A stretch of DNA of 64,000 nt from Paraphysomonas bandaiensis. Lineage: Eukaryota > Chrysophyceae. The DNA is taken from positions 62,001-126,000 of the forward strand of contig CBFFRP010000434.1 in assembly GCA_965644295.1 (NCBI GenBank). The letters are read 5' to 3'. The position numbers and the translations under genes are program-made. Shown piece by piece: positions 40,877 to 51,900 of the stretch (the stretch's first letter is position 1; each line of letters starts with the position of its first letter). The notes below the pieces were generated by a model. It was not told where the DNA came from. It saw only the letters and a list, made by a program, of their open reading frames with translations, and did not search any database.

Positions 40877-42523
40877 TTATCTGCGAGGTGGCTGGTAGTG
40901 GCTAGGAGGTTGCTGCTGATGGGGAAGCGAATGAGAACCATAGTTGGACGAAGGAACCATTCCTAAAGAGGGAGCTGATATGCCTGAAAACTGGTTGTAA
41001 GTAGGCCTCGATTCATGCTGCGGCGAAGCCTGGGAATGAATGGCGTGTTGTGGTGATACGTGCTGATGTTGGTACTGGCCTTGGTATTGTACCGGTGGTG
41101 CTGGGTACTGTAGCGGCGGTGTGGGTATCTGGGAGCGCTCCCACTCGTCGACTCTCTGCCTGACAGCTCTATAGGCTTGATCAATCCCTTGAGGGGAGCC
41201 CGAAATTGTAACTTCTCTCTCAGTATCCTCCCCTGGGCCGGGTTTGCTCACTTGTACAGAACACTGGGACGAGCGCTCAATCTCTGACACACCAGATCCT
41301 TTGGCGCCAATCAAGAAGTTTACCGCCTTCGAGGGAACCTAGCAATACGACCGTCACAAACAAATCATCCGTATATTAACGAGTATAGACATGCACAACG
41401 GATTACCATGCATGTGCATAGTGCACAAACTTACCTTCATATTAATAAACGGTGTGTAAGCATTGGAAGGGTGCTGGTGCGTGGCCTGGTGCTGATGAGC
41501 GGATTGGTGCTGTTGGTGTGGAGGGGGTTGATGGTGTAGATGAGGATGATGATCTATTCCTGGAGAAGTGAGAGGACCACCCATACCAGTAACTGGTGGA
41601 GGCACACCACCGGCCGTACGAATAGGTAGCGGCATCATTGTTTGCATTCCTTTCCATGTTTCAGGAAGGTTCGAATCCTCCACGAGTTGCCTCAGAAGCA
41701 AATATGCCGCATGTATACGGTTCTGTATACCTCCTACGAGGTGCATGGAGCGACCATACACAGTATGTCGAGCACTTAGCATTTCCCGTTCGCTCTCGGA
41801 ATTAATATGACAGCCAGAAGTATTCTGGGTTTTCTTTATAAGTGATCCGGACTTACCAATAATATGAGAAACAAGCTCAGAGGGAACAACAATAGTGAGT
41901 TTATCGACCATAGCGGCTAGGGCAGTTTCAAAAGGTCCACCAGTTGGTACTCCACGTTTACTTTCATGAGCTTTCTGTAGCTGAACCAGAAGGGAGGTAT
42001 ACCCTGCAAGGACTGCTTTCACCGAACCAAAAAAAAATATGGTGCGGAGCGGAGGAGGAGAAGTGGGGGGGCACGATTGCTTGTCCACTTGTATCAAGCA
42101 CCCCATTTCGCGCGCTATTGACCGTACACGGGCCCCTTTCTCCCCTATAATTACCGAAATCAGGCGTACATCATCAGGAACCTGTACGGCGAAAGTAATA
42201 TTCCTGCTATCTACACTGTCTTTCATATATACACTCTCTGTAAGTTCCTTGACTCGCTCCAGCGCATTATTAGTGGCTACAACAGCGGCAGGGACTTTTA
42301 CAGCTTGACCATCTGGTGCTTCGCCCTCGCCACTAGCCTGTCGTTTAACACTATCGCCGGGTGTTAAGCTATCTTCGGCAGGACGCTTCCGGCTCTGAAT
42401 AAAAGATATCACAGATTCCAACAGAGACACAGCTGTCTCTTTCCCTCCTGAGCCCTTCAGAAAGAAATCCGCAATATCTTCTACATTTCGAGAGGCCACT
42501 TGAACACCAGACAGAGAACTCAT
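40877..42523 (-). CDS. Three-KH-domain RNA-binding protein
   Basis: Two exons, 42523-41435 and 41338-40877, give 516 residues. Three KH domains each carry the GxxG RNA-binding loop: KH1 about 108-182 (VIIGEKGARV), KH2 about 207-282 (HIIGKSGSLIKK) and KH3 from 364 (FLIGAKGSGVSEIER). The exon boundary falls exactly at the start of KH3. A His/Gln/Pro-rich linker separates KH2 and KH3, and the C-terminus is again Gln/Pro/His/Tyr-rich, typical of disordered regions in hnRNP K, PCBP or FUBP-type proteins. A basic Lys-Arg-Pro-rich stretch near residue 45 could be a nuclear signal. It likely binds single-stranded pyrimidine or A/U-rich RNA in splicing or mRNA control. I chose the ATG at 42523 because it follows an ordinary leader, but the frame stays open upstream into the CATA repeat. 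Confidence 0.9.
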
Positions 42524-42694
42524 CTTCAGGCAAGAGAGTGCAGAGGTATCACGATAAGCGGATAATACAAGATGATAAATATTACTGCCAGTGGCTATTG
42601 CGCAACACAACAGAACACCCTGCAGAATATGGAAATAACTTCGCTTCGAAATAATACAACAATAATATTGCACGGCCATCCATCTATACATACT

Positions 42695-43265
42695 GTACAT
42701 ACATACATACATACATACATACATACATACATACATACATACATACATACATACATACATACATACATACATACATACATACATACATACATACATACAT
42801 ACATACATACATACATACACACATACATACATACATACATACATACATACATACATACATACATACATACATACATACATACATACATACATACATACAT
42901 ACATACATACATACATACATACATACATACATACATACATACATACATACATACATACATACATACATACATACATACATACATACATACACATACATAC
43001 ATACATACATACATACATACATACATACATACATACATACATACATACATACATACATACATACATACATACATACATACATACATACATACATACATAC
43101 ATACATACATACATACATACATACATACATACATACATACATACATACATACATACATACATACATACATACATACATACATACATACATACATACATAC
43201 ATACATACATACATACATACATACATACATACATACATACATACATACATACATACATACCTACA
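42695..43265. repeat. (CATA)n microsatellite, about 570 bp
   Basis: Roughly 140 tandem copies of the tetranucleotide catacata, interrupted only near 42818 (acacac) and 42990 (cacat). It lies about 170 bp upstream of the KH gene start and reads TATG on that gene's strand. The same CATA step occurs three to five times in every unit of the adjacent satellite. Confidence 0.97.
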
Positions 43266-43389
43266 TACAATGTGCGTAAGTTACAGAGTTTGTATGTATG
43301 TATATCTGAATAAATTTATGCATTTATACAGCTGTTTTGTGTAGATTTATGCACTTATGTAATTTAGGCAGGTGCACACTACATGTACA

Positions 43390-43877
43390 CAGTAATCACC
43401 CTCAACAAAGTCGGACTCGCACCTTTTCGTGGTGTTGTGGGGGATAAGTACCGGAGAGATTTCTCTGGGAAACTAACGTGAGCCGCAAACATAGTCAGCA
43501 GATATTGTTCTGCCCACTCATAGCCAAATGCTTGTGTGGTACAAGGGACATCAATAAGAGTCACTTGTGTAGACGTCTTTGGGCCCTGACGAATAAACAG
43601 GCATCCAGGAATGGGCCCACCTCAAGGGTAACCGGGGTATTGGACTGCCTGATGAAGTCAAGCATCTGGGATATTCGCCTTAAGAACTCAGAGCGGAAGT
43701 GGTCGCACCTTGGTGCTTGCGGCGACGCACAAGCAGCTTCCGTAGCGTTAAATAGTAGGATAAAAAAGTGTGTACTGATTAGTTACAGGTAGAGGTCTAA
43801 CTAGTTTGTCTAGCATTCATCTAGCTACTAAGTTGGTGCAGGTTTTTAACGCCTATTGCTAATAATAAGACTTTCAA
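43390..43877 (+). repeat. R1 interspersed repeat, copy B
   Basis: A complete uninterrupted copy of R1, with front half 43399-43590 and rear half to about 43770. A perfect 13-bp direct repeat, tacacagtaatca, occurs at 43386-43398 and again at 43878-43890, bracketing a 479-bp segment. That fits a long target-site duplication of the kind made by LINE/SINE retroposition, though no poly-A tail is visible. Confidence 0.6.
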
Positions 43878-44149
43878 TACACAGTAATCAAAAGCAAGCT
43901 AAAGAGAAATTGGGAAACAAGAAAATGAGGGAGAGGTTTATCCTACTCTTCCGCCAATCTAACCGTTCTCTTGAATTTTGCGGAAGAAATGATGCTTCTT
44001 GGGACACTCAGATTGTATCCAAGCGATCAAATTCGCAAGAAATCAAAGCACTGACGAATATCTGTATATATACAGTATATGTTTAACGAAAAAAGAATTA
44101 TTACAACATATAGGTCCATGTCATGACATTGATATGAGTAAAGAAATAT

Positions 44150-44350
44150 ATTCATCAGAGCCCAAAGAAGTTTTCACAAATGACACTTATATTAGTACTC
44201 CTTGTACCACACAAGCATTTGGCCTTATGAGTGGGCAGAATATTATCTGCTGACTCTACATGCGGCTCATCATGTTAGTTTCCCGGAGAAAACTTTCCTG
44301 CTGTATTTAGCCCCCAGAACACCACGGAAAGGTGCGAACCCGACTTTGTA
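44150..44350 (-). repeat. R1 interspersed repeat, copy C (front half, inverted)
   Basis: Its reverse complement aligns with the front half of copies A and B (cgcacctttccgtggtgtt, gagccgca, tctgcccactcat, aaatgcttgtgtggtacaag, ctttgggct). It is more diverged and lacks the rear half. Confidence 0.6.
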
Positions 44351-44603
44351 GCCGGATGGTGTAAGGATAGTAGAGTGATTTATAATATCAATACGTTCTA
44401 CCTATCTAATTATGATGAGTCCATTCGAATATTCATTTGCACATTAGTTCACAGTAATGTGTCATTACAACACACATGACATCATATCCGTGAATACTTT
44501 ATTACTAGCATGATGACACAAAAAATAAACTACCGATCAATCGAAATCGTAGAAATTACTTCATGATTTATTCGCTCGTTCCTGGTCTAACAACGTTGCG
44601 ATT
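44351..44603. other. Intergenic
   Basis: Downstream flank of the following minus-strand gene. Nothing recognisable. Confidence 0.35.
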
Positions 44604-46269
44604 CTACTCTTCCGGCGCATGGATCCTATTACTGACATCGACTGTGTCCAGATAAAAACTGATGAGAACTAATACAAAGCACACCAACCAGTTCATTACC
44701 TGTGTAATTGTCTCGAATCCGCCCATACCTAATCTATATCTCCGAAGGAAGGGGATCAAGTCTCCTAACACTTCTGTAAGTTCTGTTAACATTTTGCAAT
44801 CCCGATTTGGCGAAACCAACAGCAGTGTCACGACAGCATCCAGTGTCATCAGTAAAATCAGAAGTGCACTACAGGAGGGTTTGTCTCGTAAACTCTGTTG
44901 GTTGAATTGATCGGAAAGGTGATCACGAACTTTCAGAGAGGCTGCAATAGCAAGCTCTTCAAGAGCCTCATCTCCATTACAACCTTCTTCCATATCAAAA
45001 GCCTTCAGGACGCTACTCATCGCGACTTGAAGTACAGTAACACACATCTGTCTCGCTTTTTCCAGATATATTATGACGGGCCCTTTCTCAGATTCTTCTG
45101 GCAGTGAAAAACGAATTCCTACCAGTGCAGTGCATAAGCACTTGCATGCGTGGACAAGCCTGAATCCTCCCGAGTCCTTCAGCTCATCGATCACACCAGT
45201 CAGACAAGCAGACACTTCTGCAAGCCAGTCGGAAGAAGTATCCACCGTGACACCGCAGGGTAAAAGGGCAGCCCGCACGGCTTCTTGCATAGCCAGACGC
45301 ACACACTCCTGGAAGTAAAACAACAATATCAAAAAATAGAGGTGTATGAGTATTATGCTGGCATGTAATATCATACAAGCGATAAACGTACCCGTGAAAA
45401 GCAGGCGAGGTGTTTGTCAGCAGACATCACAAGAATAACACGCAAAATCCACAGGCGCAGCTCCTTGGTGAATGGTTTCCCGTCACTCTCGGGAAACTGT
45501 TCACAGGCGTGTGTTACAAAGTTCAACCATCCCCGGAAAGTTCCGTCAGCACAGACTTGGCGCCGCATGACACGTTTCATTGGTCCATTCTTTGTACTCA
45601 TAACACTGGTGGTAAAGATGCCCAATGAGTAATCCAGATCAGCAACCGACGGCACCCAATTCATACGCTGAGCATAATAGGGAAAGATATATCAGCATGT
45701 TACATTCGAATAGCACATAGCAGCTACCTGATTCTTGTAAAGTGAAGCGACTTCATGAATTACTGCATCTACTAACGCCTCGTCAGGGCTTGTGCACACC
45801 ATTAAGTATAGTTCCCGTGCAGCCGGGACAGGCAGCTGTCTGTTTCCTACCACGCACCAAGACTCTAAGAGGCCATTCTTACATGCCCAGAATATGCTAT
45901 CTATGTGCCCCGCTATCGTCAGTACGATATCTACCCACGTATACACAACATACCTCGATGAGAGAATATATCACCTAACTTATTATCGCAGTCTTTGTGT
46001 CTCAGAGGCGTGAAAGCATAGCGCTCGGTACTCTCTTCACTGCCTACGGACGATGTCTCATAGTCCTCATCATCCACCCGGCCAGTATCTTCGTCTGAGG
46101 ACAAATCATCAAGGCTTGGTAGCTCTCGCTGAAGCAGTTCCTGAGTGGCCCTCACTTGCTCGAGCCCAAACTCACTGCTCGTGTTCAATCCACCCTCCTC
46201 AGATGACCCTTTTGACGCCCTCTTTCGAGAAGGATGGGTTTTCTTGGTATCCGCCAGTTTTCTCTTCAT
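44604..46269 (-). CDS. Uncharacterised protein, acidic N-terminus, helical body
   Basis: Four exons (46269-45954, 45912-45728, 45667-45392, 45308-44604) sum to 1482 nt, or 493 residues. The first intron is only 41 bp. The first 105 residues are charged and low-complexity with a basic cluster (KKTHPSRKRASK), a probable nuclear signal, then acidic runs. The rest is alpha-helical and Leu/Val-rich with WACKNGLLESWCVV, MNWVPSVADLDYSLGIF and LRLWILRVILVMSADK segments. I do not recognise the family with confidence. The Trp-x-Pro followed by a LGIF-type motif recalls the CANIN domain of SMC5/6-localisation factor SLF2, but this is a weak resemblance. The 3' end is ambiguous: a 41-bp intron after ITQ would move the stop to 44629. 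Confidence 0.7.
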
Positions 46270-46576
46270 TACTCACTCGCAATGTTCTGATGTGTATGTT
46301 AATTCGTGGAAATAAACTGACCTAACAGCACCTGCCCCACACATACAGACCCACTAGCGACTTTAAACTATGTATTCCCAGTGTAGTATATTCGTATACA
46401 TTCTTTGAAAGTGGGGTACTATACTGGCCAATGAAATATGAGTATAGTTTATTCATTGGTGTTATGCGCATCAGGTATGTTCTGTGCAGAGGCCGACAGC
46501 AGAGTATACTGTACGTATACAGCAGTAGATACAGAGATACATAGATAGATACATCGATATATATATCCACAGGGAG
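46270..46576. promoter_or_regulatory. Shared 5' interval with GTATAC/GTAC motifs
   Basis: This 307-bp interval lies between two start codons facing apart. It contains cgtatacat, agtatactgtacgtatac and ggtactatac, then gata-rich simple sequence (atagatagatac). Confidence 0.45.
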
Positions 46577-47111
46577 ATGTCCAAGCAACCATTCAAAGTT
46601 GACGACATTGTAGACATCTGTGGTGGTATCCACCAGCACGAGACGGCTATCGTGACTGGTATGTGATGGTCGGAGGTAGGAGACAGGTCACGCGAGACAT
46701 AATGACTCCCTCTGCCATGTCACCTGAGCTCCGATGACATCGAAGAAAGAAGAGACCCGTTACATCTAATACGAGTCAGAGAGAGCTCGAAGGGGATCAG
46801 ATTCATACGATGCTGACTGGACGGAACAAATAGAAAATAAACAACAAGATGTTGGAGGCCAGTTACAACAACTCGGAGAGAAATTGGATTTTGTGGAGAA
46901 TAAGGCGGTATCGTTAGAGGAAGAAGTCTGGAGCATCACGTACCACACGCCTTGTTGTGTAGGATACACCTGTGAGCCGCGAGTGAGGTATAGTTGGAGT
47001 TATATTTCTCGGTGCGTTGACAGCGATAAGGTTACACTGGTTTCGAGTTTTGAAATAAAATATACTCGTGTTGGTTTATTGTTTTCAAGTTCTATGAACT
47101 TGATACTTTGA
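46577..47111 (+). CDS. Small KOW-like and coiled-coil protein
   Basis: I propose two exons, 46577-46658 and 46780-47111, giving 137 residues in frame across a 121-bp intron. Exon 1 (FKVDDIVDICGGIHQHETAI) has the look of a KOW bead, the short Gly-containing beta segment found in ribosomal proteins, NusG/Spt5 and small protist proteins. Exon 2 has a coiled-coil stretch (EQIENKQQDVGGQLQQLGEK) then a Cys-containing hydrophobic end. The exact splice acceptor is uncertain because several AG sites lie nearby, and a further 36-bp intron near 46990-47025 is possible. The role is unknown; nucleic-acid binding is inference from KOW. Confidence 0.5.
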
Positions 47112-47149
47112 TCTTTTTATTTCAATTATTGGAGTTTAGTATTATCAGT

Positions 47150-48375
47150 CATGGTTGCCACTAATAAATATATAGGAAACAACAAATATATTGCAATACT
47201 ATTGTTAGATAGCGTCCATCAATACAATTGATGGAGATTTTAAATAGGCCCAACAATACAATTACAATATATTTCAATATATTAGTATGACTAATCAGTA
47301 AGTAAACACATCCGTAGATTCCAGTTTTAGTATTGGTCATTAAGATCACATGATAACCAAACCTACTACTGCTTATAGCTAATAAAAATCCACCTCGTCC
47401 TCACCCTCTGAGCCATCATCGGTGACGTCAACATATTCATTCACAGAATTAATTGATATATATGCTAGTATTCGGCCACAACTGTTGATTAGCTTTTAGA
47501 AACAACAGCATATTACGTAGGATGCATACCTTTCCTCAACACTGAAAAAATAAGTTTCTCTGCGCTGAACAGGTGTTCACATGTATTGGAAGTACATACT
47601 ACATTACTCGTGGACCTGTACTTAGATATTTCAACTTTTCGTTTCTTAATTTTTTTTTTTTAGCTGACTGAAGAACTTTTTCCTTATAGCCAACATCAGC
47701 TTCATCATCCTCGGTATTGTTGCAAACACTGTCTGAACGGAGATAATATACTCTAACAGCATCTTTCTCAGATCTTGTCAAATCAAATTCTTCGCCTCAT
47801 TGGATTCTTGTAATTCTATATTCTCAAATTCGGATCATTAACAATGGAGCTGTTTTTCCTTAAAGCAGATAGGGGATACCTTGCCCCGAAGTCCCTCAAT
47901 AAGCCGTCAAAAATGTTTCGGCATTCATAAAGATTCACTTGACTTGTTGATCCTCCTGTTTGAAGCAGGTTGGAAGCTCTTTCACACTTTCTCAGGTCTT
48001 GTTTGTTTCATCTTTGACCGGAATCCAAAAACAGAGGTAAATATCTCTACTCTTGTATGCATTCATCTTATATATCAGTATGATATACTATATACATATG
48101 TTACATTAAAAGAAGTACTGAACATATATGTGCGTGTAGAGGTGTAGAGTACTGTTTGAGCTGGCGATATATAAAAAATAGAAAAACACATCAAAAATGG
48201 GCTTTTTTCTTATTGTTCCGGTTATTTATATACATTTTTACCCTACAGTTAAGAATCTTTCTGTATATGACTATCATAATATTGATTGCAATATATTGCA
48301 ATATATTTTGGCTGGTCCACCAATCAATACATTGTACAATATATTGTATATTATATCCTAGTCCTGCAACAGATT
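47150..48375 (-). mobile_element. Decayed hAT transposon, about 1.2 kb
   Basis: Both ends are homologous, in inverted orientation, to the ends of the element at 21416-22292. Near 47160-47345 lies the right terminus (ctatctaacaatagtattgc on the minus strand, and tctacggatgtg). Near 48290-48370 lies the left terminus (tattgattggtggaccagcc). Between them is a frameshifted hAT transposase, listed separately. Ends are given to within about 10 bp because the termini are degenerate. Confidence 0.7.
47455..48050 (-). pseudogene. hAT transposase relic with dimerisation motif
   Basis: Read on the minus strand across stops and at least two frameshifts, pieces of a hAT transposase appear in the right order. 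First LYECRNIFDGLLRDFG, a mid-protein segment of the oomycete/fungal hAT type, then LTRSEKDAVRVYYL. Next comes the C-terminal dimerisation region SNTCEHLFSAEKLIFSVLRK and, in another frame, LLFLKANQQLWPN. The Cys-Glu-x-Leu-Phe-Ser and FLKAN-x-x-LW signatures are diagnostic for the superfamily. The gene cannot make a functional product as it stands. Confidence 0.75.
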
Positions 48376-48924
48376 GAACTGACCATTAATAAAGGCGATA
48401 AAACAACTAGTGTGGTAATATATTACATCAACGCTTGCAAAATTTTCCATTTCTAGTTCCGACTATTTCATAATTTCGAAATCGTTTGCAGCAAGGACGC
48501 AAGTACTTACCCTGGACTATATGCAACCGCCTAGTACTCACCAAACATGAGACTTGACAGGGGGACTGTGTCTCTATTCCTCTGTCCTTTTCGTGTAGGT
48601 GATCATAGCTACTACTATGTATTACTTGACAGTTAACGTGACAAGCTTTTTAGCTGCAACCTGAAAGGCATTGTGCCATTGGACAATCTCCACAAATTGA
48701 TTCAATGCGTCACTATCATTGTAGCTTATACCACAGCGAGTACAAGTCTGTAGTATTCTCATTATTATCTCCGCATTGTATATCAACAGATACACTATAC
48801 TGATATTTGAACCGTTCATGACGTCTTGGTGTAACATTAACTACTGCTATTAGATGATAACAACGACACATTATATTGCTTCAGACATACAGCAAACGCG
48901 AGGCGATAAGAAGCGCAGCGTCGC
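48376..48924. other. Intergenic, one small ATG open frame
   Basis: An open frame on the minus strand at 48622-48837 (71 residues, starting ATG; ends QVAAKKLVTLTVK) lies just downstream of the remodeler gene. It has no motif I know and may be 3' untranslated sequence. I do not call it a gene. Confidence 0.35.
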
Positions 48925-51900
48925 TCATAGGATGGTAGTTGAGTACGGGTCATCCTCTCCGCCGTCACCAATTCTATCATCTTCACAATCTTCTTCCTCC
49001 ATATCGCTCTCCTCCGTATTGTCGCCCATACCACCTCTTAAAATCTGCTCCACAGCCTAAGCACATATACAAACAAAACCATAGTGACACAAATTAGAGT
49101 GTGTAGCACACACCTACCCTCCTGCAATCTCCACTGAGGGTTTGAAGTGAACTTTCCGTACCGCCGCTGCTACTATTTACTTCGGTAAAGCCAACACGCC
49201 TCCGCTTAGGGGCTGTGGAAATGAAATCATCATCCGACTCGGTGCGTCGCCCGTTAATAATTCTTCCGGACCTTGACCTACGTTGTGGACGACGAGAATG
49301 CAATTCCACATCATCACCATTACCGTCACTGTTATCCCCTTCAGCACCGTTCAAGAGTTGTCGACTCTCGATAGTACTCTGCGCTGCCCGTAAAGCCCTC
49401 AAATTCCTTGTTCGGGACTGAATGGTATCTCTTCCTGTATCCACACCTTCATCTATTCTCGAACTGTTGGAAGAACTTGCTCGTCTGCGGCTAGTTCGAC
49501 TTTTTCCCCGGCCTCTGACAGCAGTTGAATCCTCAGTACCATGGCCACGACTACGGGTCCCGCCGCGACCTCTCTTCGCAGGCGGAGAAGTTGCTCGAAC
49601 TTCCTGTTTATTCTCCATCTCAAAGTTATCGGACTCTCCGCTGGCTTCTGAATATATATGAGTAACAACCTCCACATGCTGTCCAACTCACCACCGGAAA
49701 GTGCAGTTTCTTCCACTGAGCTACGCCCTCGCCTTTTACGCGGCGGTAGTACTATATTAAAACGTACAGGTCATACGAGAGCGAGACTATCATAAATAGT
49801 AGTTACCCTCCGATTCCTCTTCACTATCAGAGACCGCTGAAACGCCGCTTCGCCGACCGCGCCCTCTCCCTCGCCCTTTACTCCGTCTAAACACGCAACC
49901 TCAGACCTCACAGTGGTAAACACATCGTAACATACCCTCCAAGCGAACTGCCTCGTCTTCCCCGGCTCCCTCTACCTCCGCCACTATTACGCCTGCTTCT
50001 TCGTCCCGCATTATCGTCACTACCCTCATTATAAGAGTCCTGCCTGGGTCCCCTTCTGCGAGTACCCTCAAGCATGGTAAGCCAGCCCTGTGCAAGTGCA
50101 ATTTGATCCTCTTCAAAAACATCAGATTTCAGAGTCATGCGAAGCAACAGTTTGAGACATGTATTGCGTTCTCTGTCTGGGAGATTTCCACGTCTCTTAA
50201 GGTCGATAATTCCCTCCATCATTTGCTCCATATCTGCTATAAATTTCGATAGAGCTTCCATCTTCCTAGCTGCAACAGCTTCCTCTTCATCTTCATCTAC
50301 TTCTTCTTCCTCTGGTTCAGACTCGTCCTGCAAATCCGCAAGACGGTCGAGCATCATCTCTGGAGTAACCTGTGTCATAGCAGAGTTATACAAGCCACAC
50401 ATCGTACACTAAAAGTACAAATTATCCACATTGAATATATCCCAAACCACAACATAGCAGCTTCAACTATACATATATATTGTGCTCATATAAGTGGGTC
50501 TACAATGTACTTATAGGCGGTACTCTATTGATAACGATATAAGTATGAAAATGACACTCACCAGATCAGGAAGAACTTTCTTCCAAAAGTCAGGGTCATT
50601 CACATCGATTTCAGCTGTCTCAGCAGCACTGGCTCCTGTGAACATGGACTTGTTTGTCCTTCCACTTTTTTTCTTTTTATTTAACCAGGACTCGGTCTGC
50701 TGTCCTTCCACGACTCGAACATGAGAACGCGAGTCAAGAATGGATTCAATATCTTGCTCACAAAACTCCTTCACTGCCTCCACATCGTCTTCCAACAAAA
50801 CAGCGTACGCTCCCTGTCGCAATAGTGCCTCCATCTCTTTGGCGTCAATCTTAGCACCCTCTTCATTCTCTACATCTGTGAACGTTCGTGTACCCAATAA
50901 AGCCTGCTCCAATCCAAGCTTTCTGGATGCTCGCTCGAACATCTCCGACTCAAACGACCGACGGGTGATGAGTCGGTATATTGTCACGTCTTTCTTCTGG
51001 CCGATACGATGGCAACGGGCCATTGCTTGTATATCATTCTGAGGGTTCCAGTCGCTATCGAAAATAATTACCGTATCGGCGGCAGTTAAGTTGATACCAA
51101 CACCTCCAGCACGAGTGGACAGTAGAAACACAAAGCTATCCGGATCTTTGTTGAAGCGGTCAATTGCCTTTTGACGGTCGTTCCCCTGTACTCGCCCATC
51201 AAGACGTTCACAATTATAGCCACGGAAATCACAAAATTCCTCAATGACATCGATCATCTTCACCATTTGCGAGAATAACAGAACTTTATGACCCTCTCGT
51301 TGTAACTTCGGGAGCAACTTGTCGATGAGAACCATTTTCCCACTTGCTGGGATCAAGAAGTCTGTAATGCGCTTCGACTCGAACGCAGCGTTGTCGAAAG
51401 AGTCTGAGGTGTCCTGTTGCAACATGTACATTCAATACAGTAATTGCTACTATAAATGCGACAAACCTGAGAGGTCTTCAACATATCATCCTCTAGGTCT
51501 TCCATTTCTTTCTGTTCCACTCCATTGATGAGATAAGGGTGATTGCAGCATTTTCGTAGCTCCATCTGAATGTTCATTAGCTTGGGTAAACTACCCTTGG
51601 TAGTCTGCATTAAATAGCTGTGGTTGTGTTCGAATATGGCGCGGTAGTACTGCTTCTGCATGGTCGTCAGCTCAACATCTATGATGGTCTCCTGCTTTGG
51701 TGGTATATCCTTGGCGACGTCTTCCTTCACTCGTCTGAGGAGATGTGGAGCAATGCGACGCTGAAGACTCTCCACTTGTTCCTGGGTCTGCATCTTTCCG
51801 TAGCGCGCAGCGAATTTCTCGGCATCCGGAAACTTTGCGGGCTCAATGAAGTTGAGGAGAGACCAGAGCTCGGCGGTGTTGTTCTGGAGGGGGGTACCGG

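Noticed and set aside
41670-41690. tRNA-like ggttcgaatcc B-box
   Set aside because: It lies within the coding sequence of the KH protein and has no matching A-box or cloverleaf.
42572-43279. Long plus-strand open frame coding Ile-His-Thr-Tyr repeats
   Set aside because: A tetranucleotide repeat without stops is open in every frame on both strands, so length alone is not evidence of a gene.
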